A stretch of 64,000 nt of DNA from Pseudoalteromonas arctica (GTDB lineage Bacteria > Pseudomonadota > Gammaproteobacteria > Enterobacterales > Alteromonadaceae): assembly GCF_012927645.1 (NCBI RefSeq), contig NZ_JABBMT010000007.1, positions 1-64,000 on the forward strand, read 5' to 3'. Positions 51,577-60,311 of this stretch are shown piece by piece (position 1 is the first letter of the stretch; the number at the start of each line of letters is the position of its first letter). Position numbers and translations under genes: made by a program. Under the pieces are notes generated by a model, which had not been told where the DNA came from, did no database searches, and saw nothing but the letters and a program-made list of their open reading frames with translations.

Positions 51577-52815
51577 TTATTTACCTATATTATCAAGCAA
51601 AAACTGTTCCCATACTTCTATACTTTGGTGTTTTTCTTTCATGTAGTCGTACCTATCGTAGTGCACGCTTGATACGTCAAATTTGTTGTGTTGTTGGAGT
51701 ATGTCGCGGTTTATTTTATCAATACCCGCTTTACCCATGAGGGTTTTACAGGTTCGGCGTAGGTCGCGCGGGTTAAATGGCGGCACTTCATTCTTTTCAC
51801 ACCAACGTAATATTGCCATTCTTATTGTAGATACGTGGGCGGTGGCTGTTGGGTTGTCTCGATGCGGGAACATTTGCCCTGCTTTACCGGCTTGTTGCAT
51901 TAGCTCTTGTATAATTGGTATTGCGGTATCGCACAATGGCACTATGTGATCGCCACGCTGTTTTACTTTGATACGATTTGCGGGAATGGTAAATGTTTTA
52001 TTCTCTAAATCAAAGTCACTTACGTAAGAGCCGTAAACCTCGTTTACCCGTTGGCCACCGAGTAACAAGGCCAGCTTTATATATTGTTGGGTGTAATAAG
52101 GTAGGTCGTCAGCATTCCAAACTTTTTTAAGTTCGGCTTCACTTAACCAACGCTCGCCTTTATTTTTTGGCGTTTCAAAATTAATGTCTCTAATGAAATT
52201 AGTTTTAATGTCGTAAAGGTTAGGCTTTTTATATTGCTCTGGTGAGTTATCAAAATCTATGGCGAATTTTAAAATGCTCATTAATGTACTACGAACCAGG
52301 CGCGATTGCTCTTTTGCTCCACGGTTGTATACGCGGTAAATAATGTCGCGGGCCATATCAATAGTAAACTCATCGGGCATTAGGTCGGTTGCTATAAATG
52401 GGGTGATGTTTCTTTTTATTAGTTTTTCAGTTCGGCCTATTGTTGACTCTGCCCAGCGAGTACTTATGAATACATTAAAGTCATCAAGCATTTCTAACAT
52501 TGTACGCTTTGCTGATGATGCGAACTCTGCCTTTTGGGTTTTTAATTGGTGTTCTTGGGGATCAATATTGTTGCTTAGCAATACTGATATTTCAGCATGT
52601 TTACTACGCGCTGTTTTAAGATCGACTACGGGGTAATTGCCAAGGCCAATTACTTTACGTTTGTCGTTTAAATGATATTGCACGCGAAACGTTTTAGCGC
52701 CAGTTTCGCTAACGCGTATTTGCAAGCGCCCTTCCCCGTAGTTACCTGACTCGGTTAATACATAGCGTTTATCTTTGGCTTTAAGTGCCTTAATTGATTT
52801 GTCTGTAAAGTTCAT
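51577..52815 (-). CDS. int: Prophage tyrosine integrase
   Basis: The 412-residue protein has an N-terminal DUF4102 arm-binding domain (about 1-85, FTDKSIKALKAKDKRYVL), a SAM-like core-binding domain (about 100-200) and the catalytic domain with Arg256 (LGGQRVNEV), the RDLRRT arginine near 353, His376 and Tyr391 (YDYMKEK). P4/DUF4102-type integrases usually use tRNA genes; this one uses a protein-gene start. Arm-type repeats just upstream of its start suggest it represses its own promoter. Gene is at the attR end, facing inward. Confidence 0.95.
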   Translation of the reverse strand: MNFTDKSIKALKAKDKRYVLTESGNYGEGRLQIRVSETGAKTFRVQYHLNDKRKVIGLGNYPVVDLKTARSKHAEISVLLSNNIDPQEHQLKTQKAEFASSAKRTMLEMLDDFNVFISTRWAESTIGRTEKLIKRNITPFIATDLMPDEFTIDMARDIIYRVYNRGAKEQSRLVRSTLMSILKFAIDFDNSPEQYKKPNLYDIKTNFIRDINFETPKNKGERWLSEAELKKVWNADDLPYYTQQYIKLALLLGGQRVNEVYGSYVSDFDLENKTFTIPANRIKVKQRGDHIVPLCDTAIPIIQELMQQAGKAGQMFPHRDNPTATAHVSTIRMAILRWCEKNEVPPFNPRDLRRTCKTLMGKAGIDKINRDILQQHNKFDVSSVHYDRYDYMKEKHQSIEVWEQFLLDNIGK

Positions 52816-52828
52816 ATAATGCCGTTTG

Positions 52829-52870
52829 AAACTGTGACCACCACATTGGTCACAGTTTTGGTCACAGTTT
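52829..52870. other. Putative integrase arm-type sites, right end
   Basis: AAACTGTGACC (52829-52839, inverted) and GGTCACAGTTT (52848-52858 and 52860-52870, direct), matching the pair at 17836-17858. They lie 13 to 55 bp upstream of the integrase start. Confidence 0.75.
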
Positions 52871-52981
52871 AGTATGCGATAACAATAACAGAATAAGACA
52901 GAATGAACAGCTTTAGACTAGCAAATACGGGGGTTTATGATGAGTTACGACAAGTTAATACTAAATGAAATCTAAAAAACG

Positions 52982-53025
52982 GACATGCCAAGCAACTCAC
53001 ACATAAAATAAATTAACCTTTAAAA
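52982..53025. other. attR core repeat
   Basis: Second copy of the 44-bp core. On the chromosomal side (53026 onward) lies what used to be the upstream region of the glutamine amidotransferase gene. From 52871 to 52981 the phage end has no gene. Confidence 0.85.
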
Positions 53026-53044
53026 AATTTTTATACTTTTAAAA

Positions 53045-53066
53045 TACTGCTTTTTAAAAAGCAGTA
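53045..53066. other. 22-bp perfect palindrome in the former amidotransferase upstream region
   Basis: TACTGCTTTTT and AAAAAGCAGTA pair without a loop. It may be an operator or a transcription stop. The rest of 53067-53270 shows no gene. Confidence 0.5.
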
Positions 53067-53276
53067 AATCTGCAACTTAGCCGCATTGTTAAACATAAGT
53101 AAGGGCAAGGCAAGCAAGAAAACAGCTAAATACACGACTTAATTTTTTCTCAAATAAATCAAACTGACGAATCACTCACTTATCCGTATGCTGAGGTATA
53201 CAGCGTATGATTTGCAACCTCTGAAATTTTCACTAAGCCACTTGATAATTATTCGCTCTAGCGCTACTCTAACCAA

Positions 53277-53292
53277 AGGTGGTCTGACCTCT
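53277..53292 (+). promoter_or_regulatory. Candidate FadR operator before fadE
   Basis: AGGTGGTCTGACCTCT keeps the FadR core TGGTCNGACCT; it ends 17 bp before the fadE start. FadR would repress beta-oxidation genes without long-chain acyl-CoA. Confidence 0.65.
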
Positions 53293-53308
53293 ATTAAGGA
53301 TTGAATAC

Positions 53309-55765
53309 ATGACTCTCATATTTACACTTGGTTTAATCGTGTTGCTTAGCATCGCGAGTTACCATAGAGCGAGCTGGAATACTGCCCTAGGCGTTTCCAT
53401 CGCAACACTTGTTATTGGTACCTTTGCGGGTGCTTTTGGTGCAATTAGCTGGTTGATATTTTTAATCATCGCTGTACCGCTGTCTGTTACTGGCATTCGC
53501 CAGCAATACATTATAAAACCAATCTTTGCTGCGTTTAAAAAAGTAACCCCTACCATGTCTGACACTGAAAAATCAGCTATTGATGCAGGTACTACGTGGT
53601 GGGAAGCCGATCTTTTTTGCGGCCGTCCTGATTGGAACAAATTACACCAATACCCAATGCCTAAATTGACAATCGAAGAGCAAGCCTTTATTGATGGTCC
53701 AGTTGAGGTGGTATGTAGTATGTTGGACGACTGGGAGGCAACTCATGAGTTAACCGATTTACCACAAGATGTTTGGCAATACCTAAAAGATAATAAATTC
53801 TTTGCCATGATCATTAAAAAAGAATATGGCGGCCTGCAATTTTCTGCCTTTGCACAATCGTGTGTACTGCAAAAGTTAACCAGTAAATCTACCCTGCTTT
53901 CGTCAATTGTGGGTGTACCTAACTCATTAGGTCCGGGCGAATTGTTACAACACTATGGTACAAAAGAACAAAAAGATCATTACTTACCACGTCTTGCTAG
54001 TGGTCAAGAGATCCCATGCTTTGCCTTAACTTCACCAGAAGCAGGCTCTGATGCCAGCGCCATTCCAGATTATGGTGTGGTATGTAAAGGTATGTGGGAA
54101 GGCAAAGAAGTCATTGGTCTTAGCCTAACGTGGAACAAACGTTACATTACACTTGCCCCCGTGGCAACGGTACTTGGTCTGGCATTTAAACTACAAGATC
54201 CAGATGGTCTACTAAGCGATGTTAAAGAACCAGGTATTACTTGTGCACTTATTCCTACAGACATGCCAGGTGTTGAAATTGGTCGTCGTCATTTCCCACT
54301 AAACGTACCATTTCAGAATGGTCCTACTCGTGGTAAAGACATTTTCGTACCGCTTGATTACATTATTGGTGGTCCTGAAATGGCTGGCCAAGGCTGGCGT
54401 ATGCTGGTTGAGTGTTTATCGGTTGGTCGTGCAATCACGCTACCATCAAACTCAGTAGGCGGTATTAAAACCATCGCTCTTGCAAGTGGCTCATACAGCC
54501 GTATTCGTCGTCAGTTCCGTTTACCAATTGGTCAAATGGAAGGGGTTGAAGAGTCGCTTGCAAAACTTGCCGGTTACGCTTACAGCTCCGATGCAGCGGT
54601 AAGTATGTCAACAGGTGCTGTGGATTTAGGCGAAAAGCCATCGGTAGTATCAGCGATTATTAAATACCACTTAACAGAGCAAATGCGTGATTCGACTATC
54701 CATGCGATGGATATTCACGGTGGTAAAGGCATCATGCTTGGGCCAAATAACTACTTAGGTCGTGGCTATCAAGGTGCGCCGATTGCCATTACTGTTGAAG
54801 GCGCAAATATCTTAACCCGTAATATGATTATTTATGGTCAAGGTGCGATCCGTTGTCATCCATTCGTATTAACTGAATTAGGTGCCTGCGATATTGAAGA
54901 GCGTGAAGAAGCGCTAGCAGTATTCGATAAAGCCTTAATGGGCCACATTGGCTTTACCATATCTAACCTAGTACGTACTAAGTGGTTAGCATTTACTGGC
55001 GCTCGTTTTACCAGCACGCCTTATAAAGACGAAACTGCTGAGTTTTATCGAATTGCATCGCGCTTTAGTGCATCATTGGCATTGATGTCGGACATCAGCA
55101 TGGCGGTATTTGGTGGTTCATTAAAACGTAAAGAACGTATTTCAGCACGGTTAGGTGATTTACTAAGTTACCTATATTTAGTGTCTGCAACGCTTAAACG
55201 TTATAACGACGAAGGCCGTAAAAAAGAAGATTTTGCATTGGTTCAATGGAGCTGTCAGGATCACCTTTACCACTGCCAACGTGCACTTGCTGATTTAATC
55301 AATAACATGCCGTCGGCTCCACTACGTGGTGTTTTAAAAGTATTGTTATTCCCGTTCGGTCGTCCAGTTCGCAAACCGACTGATAAACTTGAGCATAAAT
55401 TAGCACAAATTTTACAAGTACCTAGCGAAACACGTGACCGTTTAGCAAGCTACGTATACTTAACAAATGAGCCACTTAACTTAGTGGGTCGCCAAGAGCA
55501 AACGCTTAAAGACGTGCTAGCAGTTGAGCCATTATTTGACAAAGTATGCCGTGAAAAAGGCGTTAAACTGCCTTTCTTCCAGCTTGATAAAGTCGCGCAA
55601 ATGGGTCTTGAAGCAGGTATCTTAACCCAAGCCGAAGCTGACAAGCTGGCTGATGTTGAAAAAGCACGCTTAGATACCATTAATGTTGATGACTTTGACC
55701 CAGCTGACCTCTTAGCAGGCAAAGCCGCGCGTAACAGCATAGACAACAAGGCTGGCGCTGCTTAA
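53309..55765 (+). CDS. fadE: Acyl-CoA dehydrogenase FadE
   Basis: The 818-residue protein has the FadE build: an N-terminal membrane segment (about 1-50, two hydrophobic runs), acyl-CoA dehydrogenase domains (about 110-500; FALTSPEAGSDASAIPD, GKDIFVPLDYIIGG and AMDIHGGKGIMLGP are conserved) and a C-terminal DUF1974 helical region (about 515-800). E. coli FadE is 814. It makes the first oxidation of fatty acyl-CoA. Likely controlled by FadR through the site above. It stands alone on the plus strand. Confidence 0.96.
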   Translation: MTLIFTLGLIVLLSIASYHRASWNTALGVSIATLVIGTFAGAFGAISWLIFLIIAVPLSVTGIRQQYIIKPIFAAFKKVTPTMSDTEKSAIDAGTTWWEADLFCGRPDWNKLHQYPMPKLTIEEQAFIDGPVEVVCSMLDDWEATHELTDLPQDVWQYLKDNKFFAMIIKKEYGGLQFSAFAQSCVLQKLTSKSTLLSSIVGVPNSLGPGELLQHYGTKEQKDHYLPRLASGQEIPCFALTSPEAGSDASAIPDYGVVCKGMWEGKEVIGLSLTWNKRYITLAPVATVLGLAFKLQDPDGLLSDVKEPGITCALIPTDMPGVEIGRRHFPLNVPFQNGPTRGKDIFVPLDYIIGGPEMAGQGWRMLVECLSVGRAITLPSNSVGGIKTIALASGSYSRIRRQFRLPIGQMEGVEESLAKLAGYAYSSDAAVSMSTGAVDLGEKPSVVSAIIKYHLTEQMRDSTIHAMDIHGGKGIMLGPNNYLGRGYQGAPIAITVEGANILTRNMIIYGQGAIRCHPFVLTELGACDIEEREEALAVFDKALMGHIGFTISNLVRTKWLAFTGARFTSTPYKDETAEFYRIASRFSASLALMSDISMAVFGGSLKRKERISARLGDLLSYLYLVSATLKRYNDEGRKKEDFALVQWSCQDHLYHCQRALADLINNMPSAPLRGVLKVLLFPFGRPVRKPTDKLEHKLAQILQVPSETRDRLASYVYLTNEPLNLVGRQEQTLKDVLAVEPLFDKVCREKGVKLPFFQLDKVAQMGLEAGILTQAEADKLADVEKARLDTINVDDFDPADLLAGKAARNSIDNKAGAA

Positions 55766-55779
55766 TCACACTTTGTAAA

Positions 55780-56076
55780 TTAAGTAATTAAAGCAAGCAA
55801 CACACCTGTTGTAATCATCCAAACCAGCGCATAATGCGCTGGTTTTTTTTGCGCTAAGGCCTGTTGTAATAAACACCAAACAACCCCTATTACTAGCAAT
55901 AAGTTATTTGCGTGATTAAATAAAGCCCCTCGCCATATCAAAGCCCAGCTATTATGCATAAAAAATAACAGCCAAAAGCCTGTAAGTGACCTCAACTTTA
56001 CTTTAGTGGTAAAACTAAAAGGTACCATCAAGGTACTTAGCGCGAACAACAGCACAAAACCACTATGATAAAGCAA
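55780..56076 (-). CDS. Hypothetical membrane protein, possibly a truncated transporter subunit
   Basis: The 98-residue frame starts at a TTG; the open frame extends a few codons further up (DANPLLYHSG) without ATG. It has three hydrophobic segments (about 5-20, 33-50 and 57-72). It directly follows the ABC ATPase remnant on the same strand and may be what is left of its permease partner, or an unrelated small membrane gene. No family recognised. Confidence 0.45.
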   Translation of the reverse strand: MLYHSGFVLLFALSTLMVPFSFTTKVKLRSLTGFWLLFFMHNSWALIWRGALFNHANNLLLVIGVVWCLLQQALAQKKPAHYALVWMITTGVLLALIT

Positions 56077-56397
56077 TGGATTGGCATCTTAAATATTCAT
56101 CAAGTAAATTTAGTAAATACTGAATACTGGTTTGATCAAGGGCTGCGCTGGGTTCATCTAATAGTAAATACGGTGCATCTCGCATAAGCGCTAAAATTAA
56201 CTGGCATTTCTTTTGGTTACCTGATGACAGCGCATCAAAACGAGTATTTAAAAATTCATTAAAATTAAACCCATCTATTATTGTCGTTGGCCATTAGGCG
56301 CTTCAATACATGTCTTAGGTGCTAAAAATTGCACGCTATAATCACTGTACAATATGTTTTCAGCGAACTGTTTGTGTAACCCAATGACTTCTATCAT
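56063..56397 (-). pseudogene. ABC-transporter ATPase remnant
   Basis: The 5' part reads MIEVIGLHKQFAENILYSDY and stops soon after APNGQ, where a Walker A (GxxGxGKS) is expected but missing. After a gap the other frame gives LSSGNQKKCQLILALMRD and YLLLDEPSAALD, the ABC signature and Walker B. The middle of the protein, with Walker A and the Q loop, has been deleted. It is no longer functional. Confidence 0.8.
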
Positions 56398-56560
56398 AAA
56401 AAATTCCTTGATTTAGAAAGTGAATTATAACTGGTTTTCTATTTTCGTGGGCTACATGGTTTATAACACTTTATTGCTGCTCAAATAGGCTAAGTACTTG
56501 CGTTTAAAAAACGTTCGGTTAACACTAAAAGTCTATAACTATAAACCAAGGAATGTATCT

Positions 56561-58504
56561 ATGAAAAAAGCCCTCAAGCTTGCCTGTATTAGCTGTGCAG
56601 TAACCATTGCATTAGCAGGTTGCAGTCAGTCTAATAACTCAGCCTCTACCCCTGTGGTTACAAAGCAAACACAACAAGTAAAAACCTATACCGCTAAAAC
56701 CTTCTTTGATACCACTTCAATTATGGGCAGTAGCTTTTCACCCAGTGGCGCTAAAGTATTAGTGAGCTCTGATGAAAGTGGTATTTACAGCTTGTATGAA
56801 GTCGATGCAAAAACAGGGGATAAAACTCGTTTAACAAATTTTGAAGACAGCACCTACCCTGTACGCTATTTTCCTAATGATGATCGGGTATTATTTACCA
56901 AAGATTCTGGCGGTAACGAACGCTACCACGTATACGTGCGTGAAGTTGACGGCACAACCAAAAATTTAACCCCAGGTGATGAGACCCGTGCAAGTTTTGC
57001 AGGATTTACAGAAGACGGCAGCCAGTTTTTTATCACCAATAACCAGCGCAATGCTAAATTTATGGACTTATACCGCGTTGATAGTAAAACCTATAAAGTC
57101 ACCCCCGTTTATCAAAACACCCTTGGTTTAGATGTGGGTGCAATCAGCCCTGATGGTCGTTATATTGCGCTATCTAAAAATAACACTAATAAAGACAGTG
57201 ATACCTTTATTCTTGATACCTATACAAAGTCACTCAAACCGCAATTAATTTCAAAGCATGACGCACCAGCACAATACAGTCCTGAAACCTTCTCAGCCGA
57301 TAGCAAATCTTTATATTACTCAACAGACGCTAACGGTGAATTTTCACAAGTTTGGCGCTATGACTTAGCCTCAGGCGAACATAGCCCTGCATTAAAAGAT
57401 GATTGGGATGTGAGTTTTATTTATTTTTCTAAATCGGGCCGCTATCAAGTAAGTGGTGTAAATGCCGATGCTAGCACCAAAGTAACAGTGATAGACACAC
57501 AAACAGGCAAAGAAATTGCGATGCCTACATTACCCGCAGGCAACTTGCGCAGCGTTAACTTTTCAAGCGATGAAAAAACCATGGCGTTTTATCTAAACTC
57601 AGATACGTCGCCAAGTAATTTATTTGTGTGGCAAGTTGGCAGCAATCAAGCAAAACAGCTTACAAATACGCTAAGTAAAGAAATTAACCAAAACGACTTA
57701 GTTGAAAGCACAATCGTGCGCTTTAAAAGTTTTGATGGTTTAGAGATCCCTGGTGTTTTATACAAACCAAAACAAGCAAGCAGCACAAATAAAGTGCCTG
57801 CGCTTGTGTGGGTGCATGGTGGCCCTGGTGGGCAAAGCCGAACGGGTTATAGCGCAATGCAACAACATTTAGTGAACCATGGCTATGCTATTTTTGCCGT
57901 CAATAACCGTGGCAGCTCAGGGTATGGTAAAACATTCTTCCATTTGGATGATAAAAAGCATGGTACCGACGATCTGCAAGATATTGTCTACGGTAAAAAA
58001 CACTTACAAAGCTTAGATTGGGTCGATGCAGATAAAATTGGCATCATGGGTGGAAGCTACGGCGGCTTTATGACTGCTGCTGCACTTGCCTTTGAACCAG
58101 AAGAATTCAAAGTGGGTATTAATATTTTTGGTGTTACTAACTGGGTGAGAACACTCAACTCTATTCCGCCGTGGTGGGAAAGTTTTAAAAAAGCGCTGTA
58201 CGATGAAATGGGCGATCCTGCCACCGATGGTGAACGTCACCGTGCTATTTCACCGCTGTTTCATGCCGATAACATCACTAAGCCTTTAATGGTGATACAA
58301 GGTGCTAATGATCCACGCGTATTACAAGTTGAAAGCGATGAGTTGGTTGCTGCGGTTAAAGCTAATGGTGTGCCAGTAGAATATGTATTATTTGATGATG
58401 AAGGACACGGTTTTAGCAAAAAAGAAAACCGTATCAGCGCCTCCAACGCCTACCTAAACTTTTTAGATACTTACTTAAAAGAGTTATTTGGCCCACAAGG
58501 GTAA
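56561..58504 (+). CDS. S9 family (prolyl oligopeptidase-like) lipoprotein peptidase
   Basis: From the ATG at 56561 the product is 647 residues; the frame extends 21 codons upstream but the lipoprotein signal (MKKALKLACISCAVTIALAG followed by Cys) fixes the start, with GGAA upstream. The first half is a beta-propeller-like section (residues 50-400, PDGRYIALSKNN and similar). The C-terminal peptidase domain has GGSYGGF (Ser at about 499), DPRV and DEGHGF for the triad. It is likely periplasmic or membrane-anchored and cuts short peptides. Confidence 0.92.
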   Translation: MKKALKLACISCAVTIALAGCSQSNNSASTPVVTKQTQQVKTYTAKTFFDTTSIMGSSFSPSGAKVLVSSDESGIYSLYEVDAKTGDKTRLTNFEDSTYPVRYFPNDDRVLFTKDSGGNERYHVYVREVDGTTKNLTPGDETRASFAGFTEDGSQFFITNNQRNAKFMDLYRVDSKTYKVTPVYQNTLGLDVGAISPDGRYIALSKNNTNKDSDTFILDTYTKSLKPQLISKHDAPAQYSPETFSADSKSLYYSTDANGEFSQVWRYDLASGEHSPALKDDWDVSFIYFSKSGRYQVSGVNADASTKVTVIDTQTGKEIAMPTLPAGNLRSVNFSSDEKTMAFYLNSDTSPSNLFVWQVGSNQAKQLTNTLSKEINQNDLVESTIVRFKSFDGLEIPGVLYKPKQASSTNKVPALVWVHGGPGGQSRTGYSAMQQHLVNHGYAIFAVNNRGSSGYGKTFFHLDDKKHGTDDLQDIVYGKKHLQSLDWVDADKIGIMGGSYGGFMTAAALAFEPEEFKVGINIFGVTNWVRTLNSIPPWWESFKKALYDEMGDPATDGERHRAISPLFHADNITKPLMVIQGANDPRVLQVESDELVAAVKANGVPVEYVLFDDEGHGFSKKENRISASNAYLNFLDTYLKELFGPQG

Positions 58505-58523
58505 TTGCAAGCCAATTTATATT

Positions 58524-58559
58524 AAAGCCTGCTGCGTTTTCATGTACGCAGGCTTTTTA
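58524..58559. terminator. Terminator after the S9 peptidase gene
   Basis: AAAGCCTGCTGCGT pairs with ACGCAGGCTTTT around a TTTCATGT loop with one bulge; T run follows. It lies between convergent genes. Confidence 0.75.
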
Positions 58560-58567
58560 TTACTTTT

Positions 58568-59273
58568 TTATTGCTTGGTTAATCTGGGTTCCAGTAAAGC
58601 GAGCGCCAAACCAAATACAGCAGCAAAAATGCCTAAAAACTCAAGCCAACTATTGCCCGCATGAGGCATGGTTCGCGAGAGTTCATTTGCATTATAAACA
58701 CGTTTACCTCCCTCAACCTCTTCGACAAATGATTCACCGACATACTCATCCATTAACTTAAAACTTGGTACCCTTCTGGCTAGTATTTCCCACCCTTTTT
58801 CTTCTCTTTTCTCGCGGTTTGACTCAATAATATAATTGCTCCAATGAGTATAAATATTCAGAGGTTCATCTTTTTTGATTACACCCAGTGATTTGTATTC
58901 GTAAAAGCGTTCACTGAACAGATAGTTTTTATGTCCTGCATAAAATAATGCACCGCCAAAAGAAATCAAAAACATAGCGAGGTATATAATTTTACGCTGT
59001 GCGACTGAGCTCTTTACTGCTTTACTTTTAAACCACAGCTCTACATCGGGTATTTGTATGAGTCTTGCTTTGTCATGGCTGGAAATGAGAGGCTTCATAA
59101 ACTCATCAACTGAAAGATCTAATGCTATCAATAAAGCTCTAAATATTTCATTCGAGGGAATTGATTTATCGTTTTCAAGTTTGGATATATATACCCACTT
59201 GCTGGGCAAATTCAGGTTGGCTCAATTTTTTATTATTTCTCAGCTGCTTTAGTTGTTGACCTAATGTGCTCAT
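58568..59273 (-). pseudogene. XRE-family regulator with a frameshift in the HTH
   Basis: The ATG at 59273 starts LGQQLKQLRNNKKLSQPEFA, an XRE HTH; the frame then stops after VGIYIQT. The rest is in another frame (WVYISKLENDKSIPSNEIF, then a membrane segment at about residues 70-90 and a second one near the end). About 213 residues are downstream of the shift. In an intact relative the HTH would read through into SKLENDKSIPS. A small indel in the TATATATA run at about 59188-59196 is the likely cause. Confidence 0.82.
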
Positions 59274-59392
59274 TTTAGTGCTTCCTTTTTTAAAGTGAGA
59301 CTAGATTCTTGGCTATTCATGCAGATATAAAAAGCTGAATATTAAAGAATAAGTAGGAATATTAGCAGGTTAGCAGTAAGTAGTCGATTTTT

Positions 59393-59438
59393 TAGCTGAT
59401 AGCTGATAGCTGATAGCTGATAGCTGATAGCTGATAGC
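59393..59438. repeat. Heptanucleotide tandem repeat (TAGCTGA)
   Basis: Six full copies of TAGCTGA from 59393 to 59434, followed by a partial one. It lies just downstream of the tRNA-Asp array (minus-strand sense). No gene in 59274-59480. Confidence 0.9.
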
Positions 59439-59480
59439 CAAAGAATCTTTTATTGAATTATTTAATCAAGGATTTTATAA

Positions 59481-59505
59481 ACTTGTTATTGAGGAAATAA
59501 CAAGT
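59481..59505 (-). terminator. Hairpin at the end of the tRNA-Asp array
   Basis: ACTTGTTATT and AATAACAAGT form a 10-bp stem with a five-base loop right after the last tRNA gene; it overlaps the tRNA's 3' end by one base. No strong T run; it may be a processing or stop signal. Confidence 0.5.
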
Positions 59506-59581
59506 GGCGGAGTGGACGGGACTCGAACCCGCGACCCCCGGCGTGACAGGCCGGTATTCTAACCAACTGAACTACCACTCC
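59505..59581 (-). tRNA. tRNA-Asp (GTC), copy 7 of 7 in transcription order
   Basis: Reverse complement gives a 77-nt cloverleaf starting GGAGTGGTAGTTCAG, anticodon loop CTGTCAC, T-loop GTTCGAGTC, 3' CCA encoded. Last in the array as read from the promoter at 60.3 kb. Confidence 0.98.
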
Positions 59582-59635
59582 GCAGTGGTATGTGCATGGG
59601 GTAATGCACTTACTAATTTTATTCATGATATCAAG

Positions 59636-59712
59636 TGGCGGAGTGGACGGGACTCGAACCCGCGACCCCCGGCGTGACAGGCCGGTATTCTAACCAACTG
59701 AACTACCACTCC
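59636..59712 (-). tRNA. tRNA-Asp (GTC), copy 6
   Basis: Identical to the other copies over all 77 nt. The 54-bp spacer to copy 7 shares no similarity with other spacers. Confidence 0.98.
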
Positions 59713-59749
59713 GCAGAGATATCATTATACTTGTTATTACTTAATTTGT

Positions 59750-59826
59750 TGGCGGAGTGGACGGGACTCGAACCCGCGACCCCCGGCGTGACAGGCCGGT
59801 ATTCTAACCAACTGAACTACCACTCC
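59750..59826 (-). tRNA. tRNA-Asp (GTC), copy 5
   Basis: Same sequence; 37-bp spacer to copy 6. Confidence 0.98.
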
Positions 59827-59864
59827 AGCATACAAATTTTGTAATATAACAGTATTTAAATAGT

Positions 59865-59941
59865 TGGCGGAGTGGACGGGACTCGAACCCGCGACCCCCG
59901 GCGTGACAGGCCGGTATTCTAACCAACTGAACTACCACTCC
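59865..59941 (-). tRNA. tRNA-Asp (GTC), copy 4
   Basis: Same sequence; 38-bp AT-rich spacer to copy 5. Confidence 0.98.
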
Positions 59942-59971
59942 AGCGCATATTTAAACTGTTATTTTTCTTAT

Positions 59972-60048
59972 TGGCGGAGTGGACGGGACTCGAACCCGCG
60001 ACCCCCGGCGTGACAGGCCGGTATTCTAACCAACTGAACTACCACTCC
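59972..60048 (-). tRNA. tRNA-Asp (GTC), copy 3
   Basis: Same sequence; 30-bp spacer to copy 4. Confidence 0.98.
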
Positions 60049-60089
60049 ATAATAAGAATATGTTTTACAACCATATGTTGTGTAAGCGT

Positions 60090-60166
60090 TGGCGGAGTGG
60101 ACGGGACTCGAACCCGCGACCCCCGGCGTGACAGGCCGGTATTCTAACCAACTGAACTACCACTCC
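60090..60166 (-). tRNA. tRNA-Asp (GTC), copy 2
   Basis: Same sequence; 41-bp spacer to copy 3. Confidence 0.98.
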
Positions 60167-60192
60167 AGCTTTACTTACAAATTGTCGAAAAT

Positions 60193-60269
60193 TGGCGGAG
60201 TGGACGGGACTCGAACCCGCGACCCCCGGCGTGACAGGCCGGTATTCTAACCAACTGAACTACCACTCC
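60193..60269 (-). tRNA. tRNA-Asp (GTC), copy 1 (promoter-proximal)
   Basis: Same sequence; 26-bp spacer to copy 2; preceded by the array promoter. Confidence 0.98.
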
Positions 60270-60311
60270 ACATTTTCGTTGCTGTCTGAGTCACCCCTGA
60301 CAGCGGCGTGA

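Larger units (their letters stand above)
17751..53025. mobile_element. P2-type temperate myophage, complete-looking prophage
   Basis: Boundaries are set by a 44-bp direct repeat with a single mismatch (17751-17794 and 52982-53025). Inside are the P2 capsid set in order (gpO, N, M, L, with P and Q divergent), contractile-tail sheath and tube, baseplate, tape measure, an Ogr late activator, a gpA-type initiator, an S24 repressor and a tyrosine integrase at the right end. The element is about 35 kb, normal for P2-like phages. I see no broken structural gene, so it could be inducible. Confidence 0.93.

Noticed and set aside
59635..59844. Plus-strand open frame whose product repeats AEWTGLEPATPGVTGRYSNQ
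   Set aside because: It is the antisense of two tRNA-Asp genes; this peptide is a well-known false protein made from tRNA repeats.
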